DNA of 61,466 nt. Origin: Methanomassiliicoccales archaeon (GTDB lineage Archaea > Thermoplasmatota > Thermoplasmata > Methanomassiliicoccales > JACIVX01). Below the pieces are notes generated by a model that worked only from the letters and a program-made list of their open reading frames with translations, was not told where the DNA came from and searched no databases. Positions 1 to 8,268 of this stretch are shown piece after piece (the stretch's first letter is position 1; the number at the start of each line of letters is the position of its first letter). The position numbers and the translations under genes were made by a program. The stretch is from positions 169,902 through 231,367 of the forward strand of contig JAWCLO010000002.1 of the NCBI GenBank assembly GCA_038850735.1, in the 5' to 3' direction.

Positions 1-72
1 AAATGTATGAAGGCTGCCAGGGACGCCGGTTTGAAAAATGTAAACCTTGGGAATCCATGGCTCCTGATTTGA
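1..72 (+). CDS. Radical SAM-like protein, C-terminal end (partial)
   Basis: An open frame enters from the left edge and ends at TGA (70-72), giving 23 residues that finish in GLKNVNLGNPWLL. Tails of this type, with a G-N-x-x-L-L end after an 'AGLK' segment, occur in archaeal radical SAM proteins related to pyruvate formate-lyase activating enzymes. The assignment rests on the tail alone, with no catalytic motif inside the window. About 110 bases of unassigned sequence separate it from the convergent PrsW gene. Confidence 0.4.
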   Translation, partial: KCMKAARDAGLKNVNLGNPWLLI

Positions 73-183
73 GATTTATGGGGAGGGGCTTTTGCACAAT
101 TCACCCAATACAATAGCATTTTGGCTCGCTGTTTGGAACAATATTCTATTGAGGCATATTCTTTTTCAAAGTAGAATGTTATA

Positions 184-972
184 CTAAGTCTCCCGATGCG
201 GTTTGCAGCCGTAAGCCGCATCTAGCTCTCGGATCTTTAGCCGCATAATTCTAAATGCAACTGTTGCGAGAATGAAGCACAATAGAAGGCCGATGAAGTA
301 TGCTTCCATTCCGCTCGAAAATAGCAGCCCCATTATTGCAAAGAAATTGAACGATCCATGCAATATGATGCCAACAACCAAATACTTCAACCAACCGGAA
401 TGCTGTCCAATCTGTCTGAATAATTTCCATTTACAGATTCCATAACCAGACACGGCGGTAGAGCTCGCATGAAGAATTGTTGATGTTAGAGTTCTCATTA
501 TAGCAGTGACGAGAAATACGTTAAATCCAGTTTGCAGTGCATCGCTGAAGTAGACGATATTCTCCGTAGCTGCAAAACCCAGTCCGATGGCAGCACCATA
601 CACCAGTCCGTCTTCAAATTCAATAATTCGCTTGTATGACAAAAACACGCCACCAGCTTTAACGGACTCTTCAACAACTGGAGCTAACAGAACCGCAATT
701 ATGAACAGCGATATCTCAGGGCTTGGCTGAAACAAGCTCCAAAGAAATTTATTGAGGAGGGTCTCATTTTCAAATATCAGGAAGACCAATGAGCTTTCAA
801 TGATAAAAGCAGCACCAAACGCTCCCGTTGCTCCAAAGAACAATACCAGAAATACCAGAGCAAGCGGTTCTCTCCTGCAGATCTCGGCATTTCTCACCCA
901 CAGCACGTAGAAAATTGATGGAAGCAAAGCTGAGAATATTACGAGAATTATTCCAAATAATCCTAGGTCCAT
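184..972 (-). CDS. PrsW-type intramembrane protease
   Basis: A polytopic membrane protein of 262 residues. The PrsW (M82) signatures are present in order: EESVKAG in the middle, a G-F-A-A-T-E-N helix soon after, then HASSTAVSG, and HGSFNFFA near the C-terminus. These Glu and His residues form the putative active site in the membrane. The family cleaves membrane proteins such as anti-sigma factors in bacteria; the archaeal substrate is unknown. A TATA-like stretch near 1004-1012 (minus strand TCTTATTAGA) sits about 30 bases upstream of the ATG, so the gene probably has its own promoter with a very short leader. It stands alone between a convergent gene and the cation ATPase. Confidence 0.85.
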   Translation of the reverse strand: MDLGLFGIILVIFSALLPSIFYVLWVRNAEICRREPLALVFLVLFFGATGAFGAAFIIESSLVFLIFENETLLNKFLWSLFQPSPEISLFIIAVLLAPVVEESVKAGGVFLSYKRIIEFEDGLVYGAAIGLGFAATENIVYFSDALQTGFNVFLVTAIMRTLTSTILHASSTAVSGYGICKWKLFRQIGQHSGWLKYLVVGIILHGSFNFFAIMGLLFSSGMEAYFIGLLLCFILATVAFRIMRLKIRELDAAYGCKPHRET

Positions 973-987
973 GATTTCGCATTACAA

Positions 988-1188
988 TTATTGGCTCAAT
1001 CCTCTAATAAGAATTGCCCCTTTGAATCCGGACGCATATTTGTTCATAATGAAGGTTTCGAGAAATTTAGACGCTAGTTTTCCCGTAAAAACTACGGGAT
1101 ATTTTAGAACATTGCTTTCCTTGCCATCAAGGGCATCGGTAGAAGAGATTTTTAAAAGATAGTGAGCATTCGTTTTTAAACTCGTCAT
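988..1188 (-). CDS. Doubtful small ORF upstream of prsW
   Basis: A 66-residue open frame lies in the same direction as prsW and ends 15 bases before it. Its composition is protein-like (KYPVVFTGKLASKFLETF) but I recognise no family. A 7-bp hairpin (1081-1099) falls inside it and no convincing promoter or Shine-Dalgarno precedes it. It may simply be non-coding spacer; kept at low confidence because it would otherwise go unrecorded. Confidence 0.2.
   Translation of the reverse strand: MTSLKTNAHYLLKISSTDALDGKESNVLKYPVVFTGKLASKFLETFIMNKYASGFKGAILIRGLSQ
1081..1099. repeat. Small inverted repeat (7-bp stem, 5-base loop)
   Basis: TCCCGTA at 1081-1087 is the exact reverse complement of TACGGGA at 1093-1099, with AAAAC between. 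It lies between the ATPase stop and the prsW start. On the minus strand it could be a terminator-like hairpin after the ATPase or an operator; nothing decides between these. Confidence 0.4.
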
Positions 1189-1240
1189 TAAGCCAATAAA
1201 GAAAAAAAGTAGCTGACTTCACTAACGTGAAATGAATCGA

Positions 1241-4057
1241 TTAACAAGCATAAGAGATCTTCCGGCGATTGGCTCTTTGAATGATTTTGAAAACTTCCAT
1301 CACGAGCAACAAAGTGAGTGCTAACAGTAATAACATAATCCACTCATCTAAGCTTACTGGCTTTATTCTCAATACCTCCTGCATGATTGGTATTTGCATT
1401 GCGATGATATGAATTGCCTGCGCACCAACTACTCCAATAAAGAGTAGCCGATTCCTGCTAATAGGCACCTTAAAAGCCGATTCAAACTCTGATCGGCAAT
1501 TGAATACATGAACATTCTCCAATAGCACCATAAACAAGAAAGTAAGATTCGAAGCTTCAAAATATGACCTTCCTTCAATTTCAAGCAGGTAATAGAATAA
1601 ACTGAATGCCATCACTCCCATTGTGAGTGACGATACTCCAACCTGCCTAATCATTGTCTTGTCGAATATACCCTCAGACGGTTTTCTTGGAGGTTTGCTC
1701 ATTACACCTGGATCACCAGCTTCCATTGCAAGAAAAACGTGCTGAATACCATTCGTAACGACGTTCAACCACAAGATCTGGATCGCCACAAGAGGCAACG
1801 CCAAATGAACTCCATCAGCTTGAAGACCTATGAAAACCGCAAGCAAAAATAGAATTATTTCGGCAGCACCAGTCGAAACTAGAAGGTATGTCACTTTTCT
1901 GATGTTTTCATACGCATACCTACCTTCTTCAACGCCGGCGACAATCGACGCAAAGTTATCATCCGTGATGATAATCGAGGATGCATCCTTCGCCACGTCC
2001 GTCCCTGAACCCATAGCAACTCCAATATTTGCCTTTCTAAGTGCAGGTGCATCATTTACTCCATCACCAGTCACAGCAACAAAATGACCGATTTTGATAA
2101 GAGCTTCTACGATCTGCAGTTTTTGGATAGGGGTCACTCTGGCAAATACTCTCTTCTTACCCACGATTTCCAAAAACTCCTTACTGCTGGGAAGGTCGTA
2201 TTTAGTCAATTGAACGCCTGTAATCACTTCGTCCTGTTGTGCGGCTATTCCGAGCTCCTTGGCGATTGCAAGAGCCGTCGAGGGATGATCTCCAGTAATC
2301 ATAACTACTTCAATACCAGCTCTCTTGCAAACCTCAACCGCTTTTTTCACCTCAGACCTAGGCGGATCGATGAGCCCTGCCACCCCAAGAAAGATCAACG
2401 GCGGAATATTTTCTTCAGACAAAGTTGTATTACTGGAGGATGGCTCCACATCTCCAACCGCAACGGCAAGAACTCTGTATCCGCGTCCCGCAAGATCTTC
2501 GGCAATGCGCTCAATGTGCTTATGATCGATTTCAGAAACACCCTCCTTTGTCTTCATGTACCTGCAAAATTGCAGGACCTTTTCAACGGCTCCTTTTAAG
2601 TAGACGCGTGGCTTTCCATCGACAATATAGAGTTTTGCGGCAAAGCGCTTCTCAGATTCAAAAGGAATCTCACTAATCAACTGATATTTCTTCCTCAATT
2701 CTTCTGGGTTTATGTTAATCTTATAAGCAAAAGCGAGAAACGCAAGGTCTACGGCGTCACCTGAAGATATCCAGTCTTCCCCTGATTTCACTAGTGAAGC
2801 ATCGTTACACAAGGCGCCAGCAATCGCCAACTCTCTTAAATGCTCCACATCATTAGTCATTGGCGTATCTTTATTGGACGGTACAATTTCGCCATCACCT
2901 GAGTATCCTTCTCCTTTCACACCAAATTCTGATCCCGTTGATAAGTAAATGTGTCTTACCGTCTGTCTATTCACGGTCAGCGTTCCAGTCTTATCACTCG
3001 CAATGCATGTGCAACTGCCAAGCGACTCTACTGCAGCGAGCCTCCTCACCAGAACGTTTCTATTTGACATTCTTGCTATGCGTACGACGAGGGCGACTGT
3101 TACCGCAACCGGAAGTCCCTCTGGAATAGCAGATACTGCAAGTGCCACAGCAAAGAAAAAAACTTCATCGAGCGGCATTCCCTTGATAAACGCAATCGAT
3201 GCAAGCAGAAACGACGCCAATAAAATAATATAGGTTATTTGCTTTGAAAATCGCTCAAGACGCTGCATTAATGGCGGTTTTTCAGATTCAGTAAAGCTGA
3301 CAACCTCGGCAATTTTGCCGATCTCTGTGCGTAGTCCTGTTTCGACAACGATGCCGGCAGCGATTCCGCTGCTAACGGTTGTGCCGGCATATGCCATGTT
3401 CTTCCTATCACTGACAACCGTATCTTCAGGAAGAGTTTCAGTGATTTTACTCACTGGAAGAGACTCTCCCGTGAGAAGCGATTCATCTACGGCAAAATTT
3501 GTTGCAGTTAATAGGCGCACGTCCGCGGGAACCTTATTACCCGCCTCTAATAAGATCACATCACCGGGGACCAGATTATCAGCGGAGATGATCAGTTCCT
3601 TGCCGCCCCTTCTTACCCTAGCGCTTGTTTTGAGCAATTGGTGCAATCGTTCGGCGCTTTTTTCGGCTTTCATTTCCTGGATCGTGCCTATGACTGCATT
3701 TATCATCACAACAATAAAAATGAATAAGGCATCGAGAAACTCGTCAAGAACAAGCGAAACTATCGCCGCTGCAATTAGAACATAGATTAAAGGGCTGAGA
3801 AATTGACGAGTGAAGATTTCAATGACTGAAGGAGGTTTTCTCGTTGGCAATTCATTCGGTCCAAATAACTCTAGACGCTTCTGACACTCTTCTGGAGTAA
3901 GCCCATTCAAATCGGTTTTCAATCTTTCAATAACATCTTTGCTCGACAAGGAGTGCCACGCAACTTGTTCTTGTCCCTCATCAGTGAAAACATAACCTTG
4001 TTTCCACTCGTGCCTACGATCTCTTGTTCGACGATTTGCTTTTTCTTTCTGAGTCAT
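1241..4057 (-). CDS. P-type (P2) cation-transporting ATPase
   Basis: ATP-driven cation pump of the SERCA/PMR1-like P2 group. An N-terminal cation-ATPase domain (WHSLSSKDVIERL) comes first, then the actuator loop TGES (near residue 195), the phosphorylated aspartate in SDKTGTLT (near 354), the nucleotide hinge MITGDHP and TGDGVNDAPAL (near 662), and a C-terminal six-helix bundle. The M4 motif is IPEGLP, as in Ca2+ pumps, but M6 reads NVVTNGIQ: the aspartate equivalent to SERCA D800 is asparagine, so the ion may be Ca2+, Na+ or another cation. An ATG at 4102 adds 15 unrelated residues. I place the start at 4057 because a TATA-like CTTATTAA at 4077-4084 fits a leaderless ATG there. Divergent from the CBS gene. 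Confidence 0.9.
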   Translation of the reverse strand: MTQKEKANRRTRDRRHEWKQGYVFTDEGQEQVAWHSLSSKDVIERLKTDLNGLTPEECQKRLELFGPNELPTRKPPSVIEIFTRQFLSPLIYVLIAAAIVSLVLDEFLDALFIFIVVMINAVIGTIQEMKAEKSAERLHQLLKTSARVRRGGKELIISADNLVPGDVILLEAGNKVPADVRLLTATNFAVDESLLTGESLPVSKITETLPEDTVVSDRKNMAYAGTTVSSGIAAGIVVETGLRTEIGKIAEVVSFTESEKPPLMQRLERFSKQITYIILLASFLLASIAFIKGMPLDEVFFFAVALAVSAIPEGLPVAVTVALVVRIARMSNRNVLVRRLAAVESLGSCTCIASDKTGTLTVNRQTVRHIYLSTGSEFGVKGEGYSGDGEIVPSNKDTPMTNDVEHLRELAIAGALCNDASLVKSGEDWISSGDAVDLAFLAFAYKININPEELRKKYQLISEIPFESEKRFAAKLYIVDGKPRVYLKGAVEKVLQFCRYMKTKEGVSEIDHKHIERIAEDLAGRGYRVLAVAVGDVEPSSSNTTLSEENIPPLIFLGVAGLIDPPRSEVKKAVEVCKRAGIEVVMITGDHPSTALAIAKELGIAAQQDEVITGVQLTKYDLPSSKEFLEIVGKKRVFARVTPIQKLQIVEALIKIGHFVAVTGDGVNDAPALRKANIGVAMGSGTDVAKDASSIIITDDNFASIVAGVEEGRYAYENIRKVTYLLVSTGAAEIILFLLAVFIGLQADGVHLALPLVAIQILWLNVVTNGIQHVFLAMEAGDPGVMSKPPRKPSEGIFDKTMIRQVGVSSLTMGVMAFSLFYYLLEIEGRSYFEASNLTFLFMVLLENVHVFNCRSEFESAFKVPISRNRLLFIGVVGAQAIHIIAMQIPIMQEVLRIKPVSLDEWIMLLLLALTLLLVMEVFKIIQRANRRKISYAC

Positions 4058-4238
4058 CTCCCATTCACATGTGGTTAATAAGATTACGAAAGCGTGTGAC
4101 AAATTCCGGAATAGTTGGAATCACTTTCAATTAATGCCAAAACGCGTATTTTACCCTTTGCAAAATGGCATAGGAGGTGATTCATGAAAGACGCGAATTT
4201 TATTATTAGCTTGTGTTCTTAGTCATCAGGAGATAGAA

Positions 4239-4670
4239 ATGAAAGCTGCAAAGACTATCAAAAACATGAAGATTGAAGAGATAATGACGCGTAATGTGAT
4301 CGCAGTTGAAGAAGAGACATCGATTAAAGAATTGAAACAATTGTTTGACAAGTATGATTACAACAGTTTCCCCGTTGTGCACGATGGATATCTTGTTGGC
4401 ATCGTGACTAAGCTTGATCTTTTAAAAACCTTTTCACCTGGCTTTAGTTCATCGAAAACGAATTTTCTCAAATTGTTTGCTGAGAAGGTCGGCGAAATCA
4501 TGAGACGCGGTGTAATCACACTTCATCCGCGTGATGATCTTAGGAAAGCGATAGATTTCATGGTTGAATTCAAGCTTAGAAGTCTACCAGTGGTCGACGA
4601 TGATGGAAAATTAGTGGGAATCGTGTCACGAAAAGATCTCATGAACCATCTTGCCGTTGTGCAAGAATAA
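4239..4670 (+). CDS. CBS-domain pair protein
   Basis: A stand-alone pair of CBS domains (143 residues). Each starts with an I-M-x-x-x-V-I pattern (IEEIMTRNVIAV near residue 12, VGEIMRRGVITL near 86) and ends with LVGIVTKLDLL or LVGIVSRKDLM. Bateman modules of this type bind adenosyl ligands and regulate a partner; the partner cannot be read from the sequence. AGGAGA lies 6 bases before the ATG, and a TTTTATTA element near 4198-4206 is the likely promoter. It is transcribed away from the P-type ATPase from a shared 180-base region, so a link to ion transport is possible but unproven. Confidence 0.85.
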   Translation: MKAAKTIKNMKIEEIMTRNVIAVEEETSIKELKQLFDKYDYNSFPVVHDGYLVGIVTKLDLLKTFSPGFSSSKTNFLKLFAEKVGEIMRRGVITLHPRDDLRKAIDFMVEFKLRSLPVVDDDGKLVGIVSRKDLMNHLAVVQE

Positions 4671-4787
4671 TGAAGCAAGATGTTTCAGGTAAATTCTCAG
4701 CCGTTCTGAAACAAGTCATTGCTATGAGTTCCACTTTATTATTGAGGGACAGTTGACATGGCTTATTTCAGTATCAGGCTAAAGCGA

Positions 4788-6758
4788 TCAGAAGTAGTAC
4801 CATATACTTTTGTATTCCTCGATGTTTTCTCCTCTAGAAGCAAGTCTGTCGAGAAAATCCGCTATAGGAACATCCTTGTAGACATAGGTCGGCGCCAAAG
4901 CTATGTTCTTTTCCCAAGGATGAAATTCATAGACTCTTTCTCCCTCGGGCGTAATCATTATTAGATCGTGATCCTGCCAAGCCCTGAGATGATTTTTTCC
5001 CAAAGCTGGAATATTGAAGACGGGTTCATCAGTTCTACAAAGACCAGGAATGAGGCGTGCTTCTTCTTTTGCCTCCTGAAGAATGCGCGCTATCGGAACC
5101 CTAAACCAACTCGTTTCCTCTTTCCCCTTTGTATTGAAAGTGTAATAAGGATCTACTCCAATCCGTTTCAGCAGTATCCTTAGCGATACCGTCTCGAATC
5201 GCCGGCAGTTTTCAAATGTGAACACTTGTTGATTGTATACCATTATACCCTTCTTCCTCAACGCCTGCACGGCTTTAGTTGCCTCTGGGGTAACTTCGTA
5301 TGGATGTTCAAAATGTGTCACTATACAAAGCTCAAGCTCTGGGGGTTTGTGAATGCTTTCAAGAAGATCGATGTAAGAATCTGCAAAACGCATCGGCAAC
5401 ACTACAGGCAGCCTCGTACCAATTCTTATTCTCTGGATGTGAGGCATGCATGAGAATCGTTCAAGGAATTCACGCTGAGTTTCGTCAGAAAGCAATGCGG
5501 GATCTCCACCAGTTATGAGGACTTCCACAATCATCGGATGTTCTTCAAACCATTTCAAAGCGTCTTCTACCTGCTTTCTCGTTGCCAGTGCAAGAGGATT
5601 CAGGACACCGTCGATTTCCCAATTTCGTTGACAATACACGCACACCTGAGCACAAGCATTATAAGGTTTGAAAATTGCGATCATTGGATACCGCCTTGTT
5701 ATTAGAGAAATCGGCGATGTTTGTCTTTCTCTCATGAAATCAAAAACAACTTTTCGCTTATCTTTGAAAGCAATCATCGATTCTACATAATTAAGTGATG
5801 GGATTACCTGTGCACGAACTGCATGGTCATTTTTGCGACTCGCATCTTTGTCCATCAATGAGAGATAATACGGGGTAATGCCAAATGGAATACCGTTCTC
5901 AACGGCCAACCGAACTGCCAATCTCTCCGATGGAGTTAGATCGATTATCTTAGAGAGCGTTTCCTCATCTCTGACCAGATTCCTCAAATGCCACCGATAG
6001 TCATTCCAATCTCCATCATCTCCTCCTAGCACGTCCAATATCCTTCTTTTATTTGACTCCCTCCTTTGTATAACTTCCTTATTCAGACCATGAGGATAAG
6101 AGTCGATCTTGGCGTAACATCTATTTGCCAACCCATCGAGATAATCTGATCTGATCCTTGCCGCCTCAAGTTCTTCATATTCTAGAAATGGTGGCGCTTC
6201 TTCTTTGTATATACATGATTTTCCTATTGAACCTTTTACGATGTGCAGAACGTCGAGAAACAGGGCGCGAAACGCAGGTGGAACCATTTCGTACTTTTTT
6301 ACCAGATTATATAGAATTTTCAGAGTGCTACAACCAGCTACTTCCTCATTTCTTTTTGACATGAAATTCTTAAGAACCCGCACACAACTTATTGCAGTTA
6401 CGCGTTCTAATGATTCTGCGATGATCTTTCCATCGTGAAAACATCGCTCTCGTTGCTCAAGAAGACACATGATTCTTTCTCGAGCTTCCTCGAGATTTCT
6501 ACTGCTTTTCAATTGAAAGTAAAATTCTGGATCTATATCAAAAAGTTCAGATATTCGCAAATGATGTCTAATGTGGAAATAGGGTCGCCTTTCTGCACTC
6601 ATGACATTAGCGTTTGACATATCTCCATCTGCTTCAGTCACCTGATCTAATGCATGTTCCACCATTTTGATCACCGATACGATGGTGATAGAACGCGCAG
6701 GGAAAAATGATTCATAAGTTGCAGGAAATGCAAGATGTGTTTTCGGTTTCCGGTTCAA
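4788..6758 (-). CDS. KamA-family radical SAM protein (lysine 2,3-aminomutase-like)
   Basis: Radical SAM enzyme of the lysine/glutamate 2,3-aminomutase family. The cluster motif CAQVCVYCQRNW (C-x3-C-x2-C, near residue 366) is followed by ITGGDPALLSD, typical of KamA. At 656 residues it is about 240 longer than bacterial KamA; the extra part is an N-terminal, largely helical region of unknown role. No beta-lysine acetyltransferase (AblB) is adjacent, so osmolyte synthesis is possible but not shown. The frame opens with TTG at 6758, about 22 bases after the TSS predicted from a strong TATA element (AATTATAAATAG, near 6801-6812). The first in-frame ATG is residue 32 (6665), so the start is uncertain. 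Confidence 0.85.
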   Translation of the reverse strand: MNRKPKTHLAFPATYESFFPARSITIVSVIKMVEHALDQVTEADGDMSNANVMSAERRPYFHIRHHLRISELFDIDPEFYFQLKSSRNLEEARERIMCLLEQRERCFHDGKIIAESLERVTAISCVRVLKNFMSKRNEEVAGCSTLKILYNLVKKYEMVPPAFRALFLDVLHIVKGSIGKSCIYKEEAPPFLEYEELEAARIRSDYLDGLANRCYAKIDSYPHGLNKEVIQRRESNKRRILDVLGGDDGDWNDYRWHLRNLVRDEETLSKIIDLTPSERLAVRLAVENGIPFGITPYYLSLMDKDASRKNDHAVRAQVIPSLNYVESMIAFKDKRKVVFDFMRERQTSPISLITRRYPMIAIFKPYNACAQVCVYCQRNWEIDGVLNPLALATRKQVEDALKWFEEHPMIVEVLITGGDPALLSDETQREFLERFSCMPHIQRIRIGTRLPVVLPMRFADSYIDLLESIHKPPELELCIVTHFEHPYEVTPEATKAVQALRKKGIMVYNQQVFTFENCRRFETVSLRILLKRIGVDPYYTFNTKGKEETSWFRVPIARILQEAKEEARLIPGLCRTDEPVFNIPALGKNHLRAWQDHDLIMITPEGERVYEFHPWEKNIALAPTYVYKDVPIADFLDRLASRGENIEEYKSIWYYF

Positions 6759-7074
6759 ATACTCTGCGCTGCCTCTCTAATTAGTATTTCTTGGGTTCAT
6801 ACTATTTATAATTTTCTAACGTGGCTCTTATGCTTCGCACCTTTCACATTCGAAGAAGGTCAAAATTCCAGTTGTACAAAATTGAAATGGTTGCTACAAA
6901 CTTCTCGCGGGGTATTTCTATCTGCCATCCACTTCCTAACCACATCATTGATAATGAATTGTTAGCTGGATCAAGTACATGAGTATGAGAAATTGTAGTT
7001 GAAGCAGAAGATTAGGAACTTCAAATTCAAAAGGATAATAATTTTTACATAGCTTGCTATATGTAATTGATTAT
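6759..7074. other. Intergenic region between divergent genes
   Basis: About 316 bases between the divergent KamA-like and YchF-like genes. The left part holds a clear minus-strand TATA box (6801-6812) for the KamA-like gene. The right part holds an AT-rich run (7031-7047) that probably drives the GTPase. I see no gene, tRNA or strong hairpin in between. Confidence 0.5.
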
Positions 7075-8268
7075 ATGCAAATCGGAATTGTCGGCAAGCC
7101 CAATGTGGGTAAGTCGACTTTCTTCTCTGCCGCAACCCTGGCTACCGTAGAAATAGCGGATTACCCATTCACCACCATAAAGCCAAATAGAGGAGTGGCT
7201 TACATTCGCACTAGATGCCCTCATTCAGAATTTGGGGTAAAATGTAATCCCCGTAATTCTGCATGTGAAAGCGGGACGAGACTTGTACCAGTGGAGCTTC
7301 TCGATGTGGCTGGACTAGTTCCAGATGCATGGCAGGGTAGGGGATTAGGTAATAAGTTCCTTGATGATCTCAGGCAGGCTTCTGTCTTGATTCATGTAGT
7401 TGATGCGAGTGGTGGAACTGATGAGGAGGGGAATAAAATACCAACAGGATCCCGTGATCCCCTCCTGGATATCAAATTCCTTGAGCGAGAAATCGCATAC
7501 TGGATCAAAGGTATAATCGAGAAAGGCTTTTCTAGACTGGCAAGGCAATCATATCTCGAAGGAGCGAAGATCGAGAAAGCGCTACATGAGCGGCTTACTG
7601 GTCTCGGTGTTTCGGAGCAGGACGTGATTTTCGCCGTAAAGGATGCAGGACTTCCTGATAACCCAATGCAGTGGCAAGACGGAGAGCTCTTGAGACTCGC
7701 AGAAGCAATAAGACGACGGAGTAAGCCAATGATCATCGCCTTGAATAAAGCCGATATTGCCGATGAAGGTACACTAAGGCGCCTCATGAGTCTTGAAGAG
7801 TACATGAGCATACCAGTGTGCGCTGAATCCGAGTTAGGACTAAAACGTGCAGCGAAGGCTGGACTGGTGCATTATGTTCCTGGTGATAGAGAATTTGCTA
7901 TCATGGATCCACAAAAACTTACAAGCAATCAGAAAAGAGCACTCGAATACTTCGCAAAAGTGATGAAGAAGTGCGGTGAGGGGACTGGTGTTCAACTGTG
8001 TTTGGAAAAGGCGGTGTTTGAATTACTCAATATGATTGTAGTTTACCCTGTAGAAGATGATAACAAATTGACTGATCATGATGGCAATGTACTCCCAGAC
8101 GCGTACCTTGTAAGGAGAGGGAGTACCGCAAGAGATCTTGCTTACAAGGTACACACGGACCTTGGAGAGAACTTTGTAAAGGCCATCAATGCGAGAAGCC
8201 ATCGAGTTGTCGGTCAGGATTATATATTACAAGATGGTGATGTTATTACTATTGTTGCACGAAAGTGA
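7075..8268 (+). CDS. YchF/OBG-family GTP-binding protein with TGS domain
   Basis: Translation-associated P-loop NTPase of the archaeal OBG/YchF group. It begins directly with the G1 motif GIVGKPNVGKST, then a G3-like LLDVAGLVPDAWQGRG segment, G4 ALNKADIAD, and a C-terminal TGS domain (from about residue 320) ending LQDGDVITIVARK. YchF-like proteins bind ribosomes and nucleotides. The open frame extends 7 codons upstream to a TTG, but the ATG at 7075 gives the standard N-terminus. Its last bases overlap the GTG start of the DNA polymerase by four (GTGA), so the two are probably co-transcribed and translationally coupled. Confidence 0.9.
   Translation: MQIGIVGKPNVGKSTFFSAATLATVEIADYPFTTIKPNRGVAYIRTRCPHSEFGVKCNPRNSACESGTRLVPVELLDVAGLVPDAWQGRGLGNKFLDDLRQASVLIHVVDASGGTDEEGNKIPTGSRDPLLDIKFLEREIAYWIKGIIEKGFSRLARQSYLEGAKIEKALHERLTGLGVSEQDVIFAVKDAGLPDNPMQWQDGELLRLAEAIRRRSKPMIIALNKADIADEGTLRRLMSLEEYMSIPVCAESELGLKRAAKAGLVHYVPGDREFAIMDPQKLTSNQKRALEYFAKVMKKCGEGTGVQLCLEKAVFELLNMIVVYPVEDDNKLTDHDGNVLPDAYLVRRGSTARDLAYKVHTDLGENFVKAINARSHRVVGQDYILQDGDVITIVARK

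Noticed and set aside
2084-2599. Plus-strand 171-codon frame opposite the cation ATPase
   Set aside because: Shadow of the conserved ATPase P and N domains; no homology pattern.
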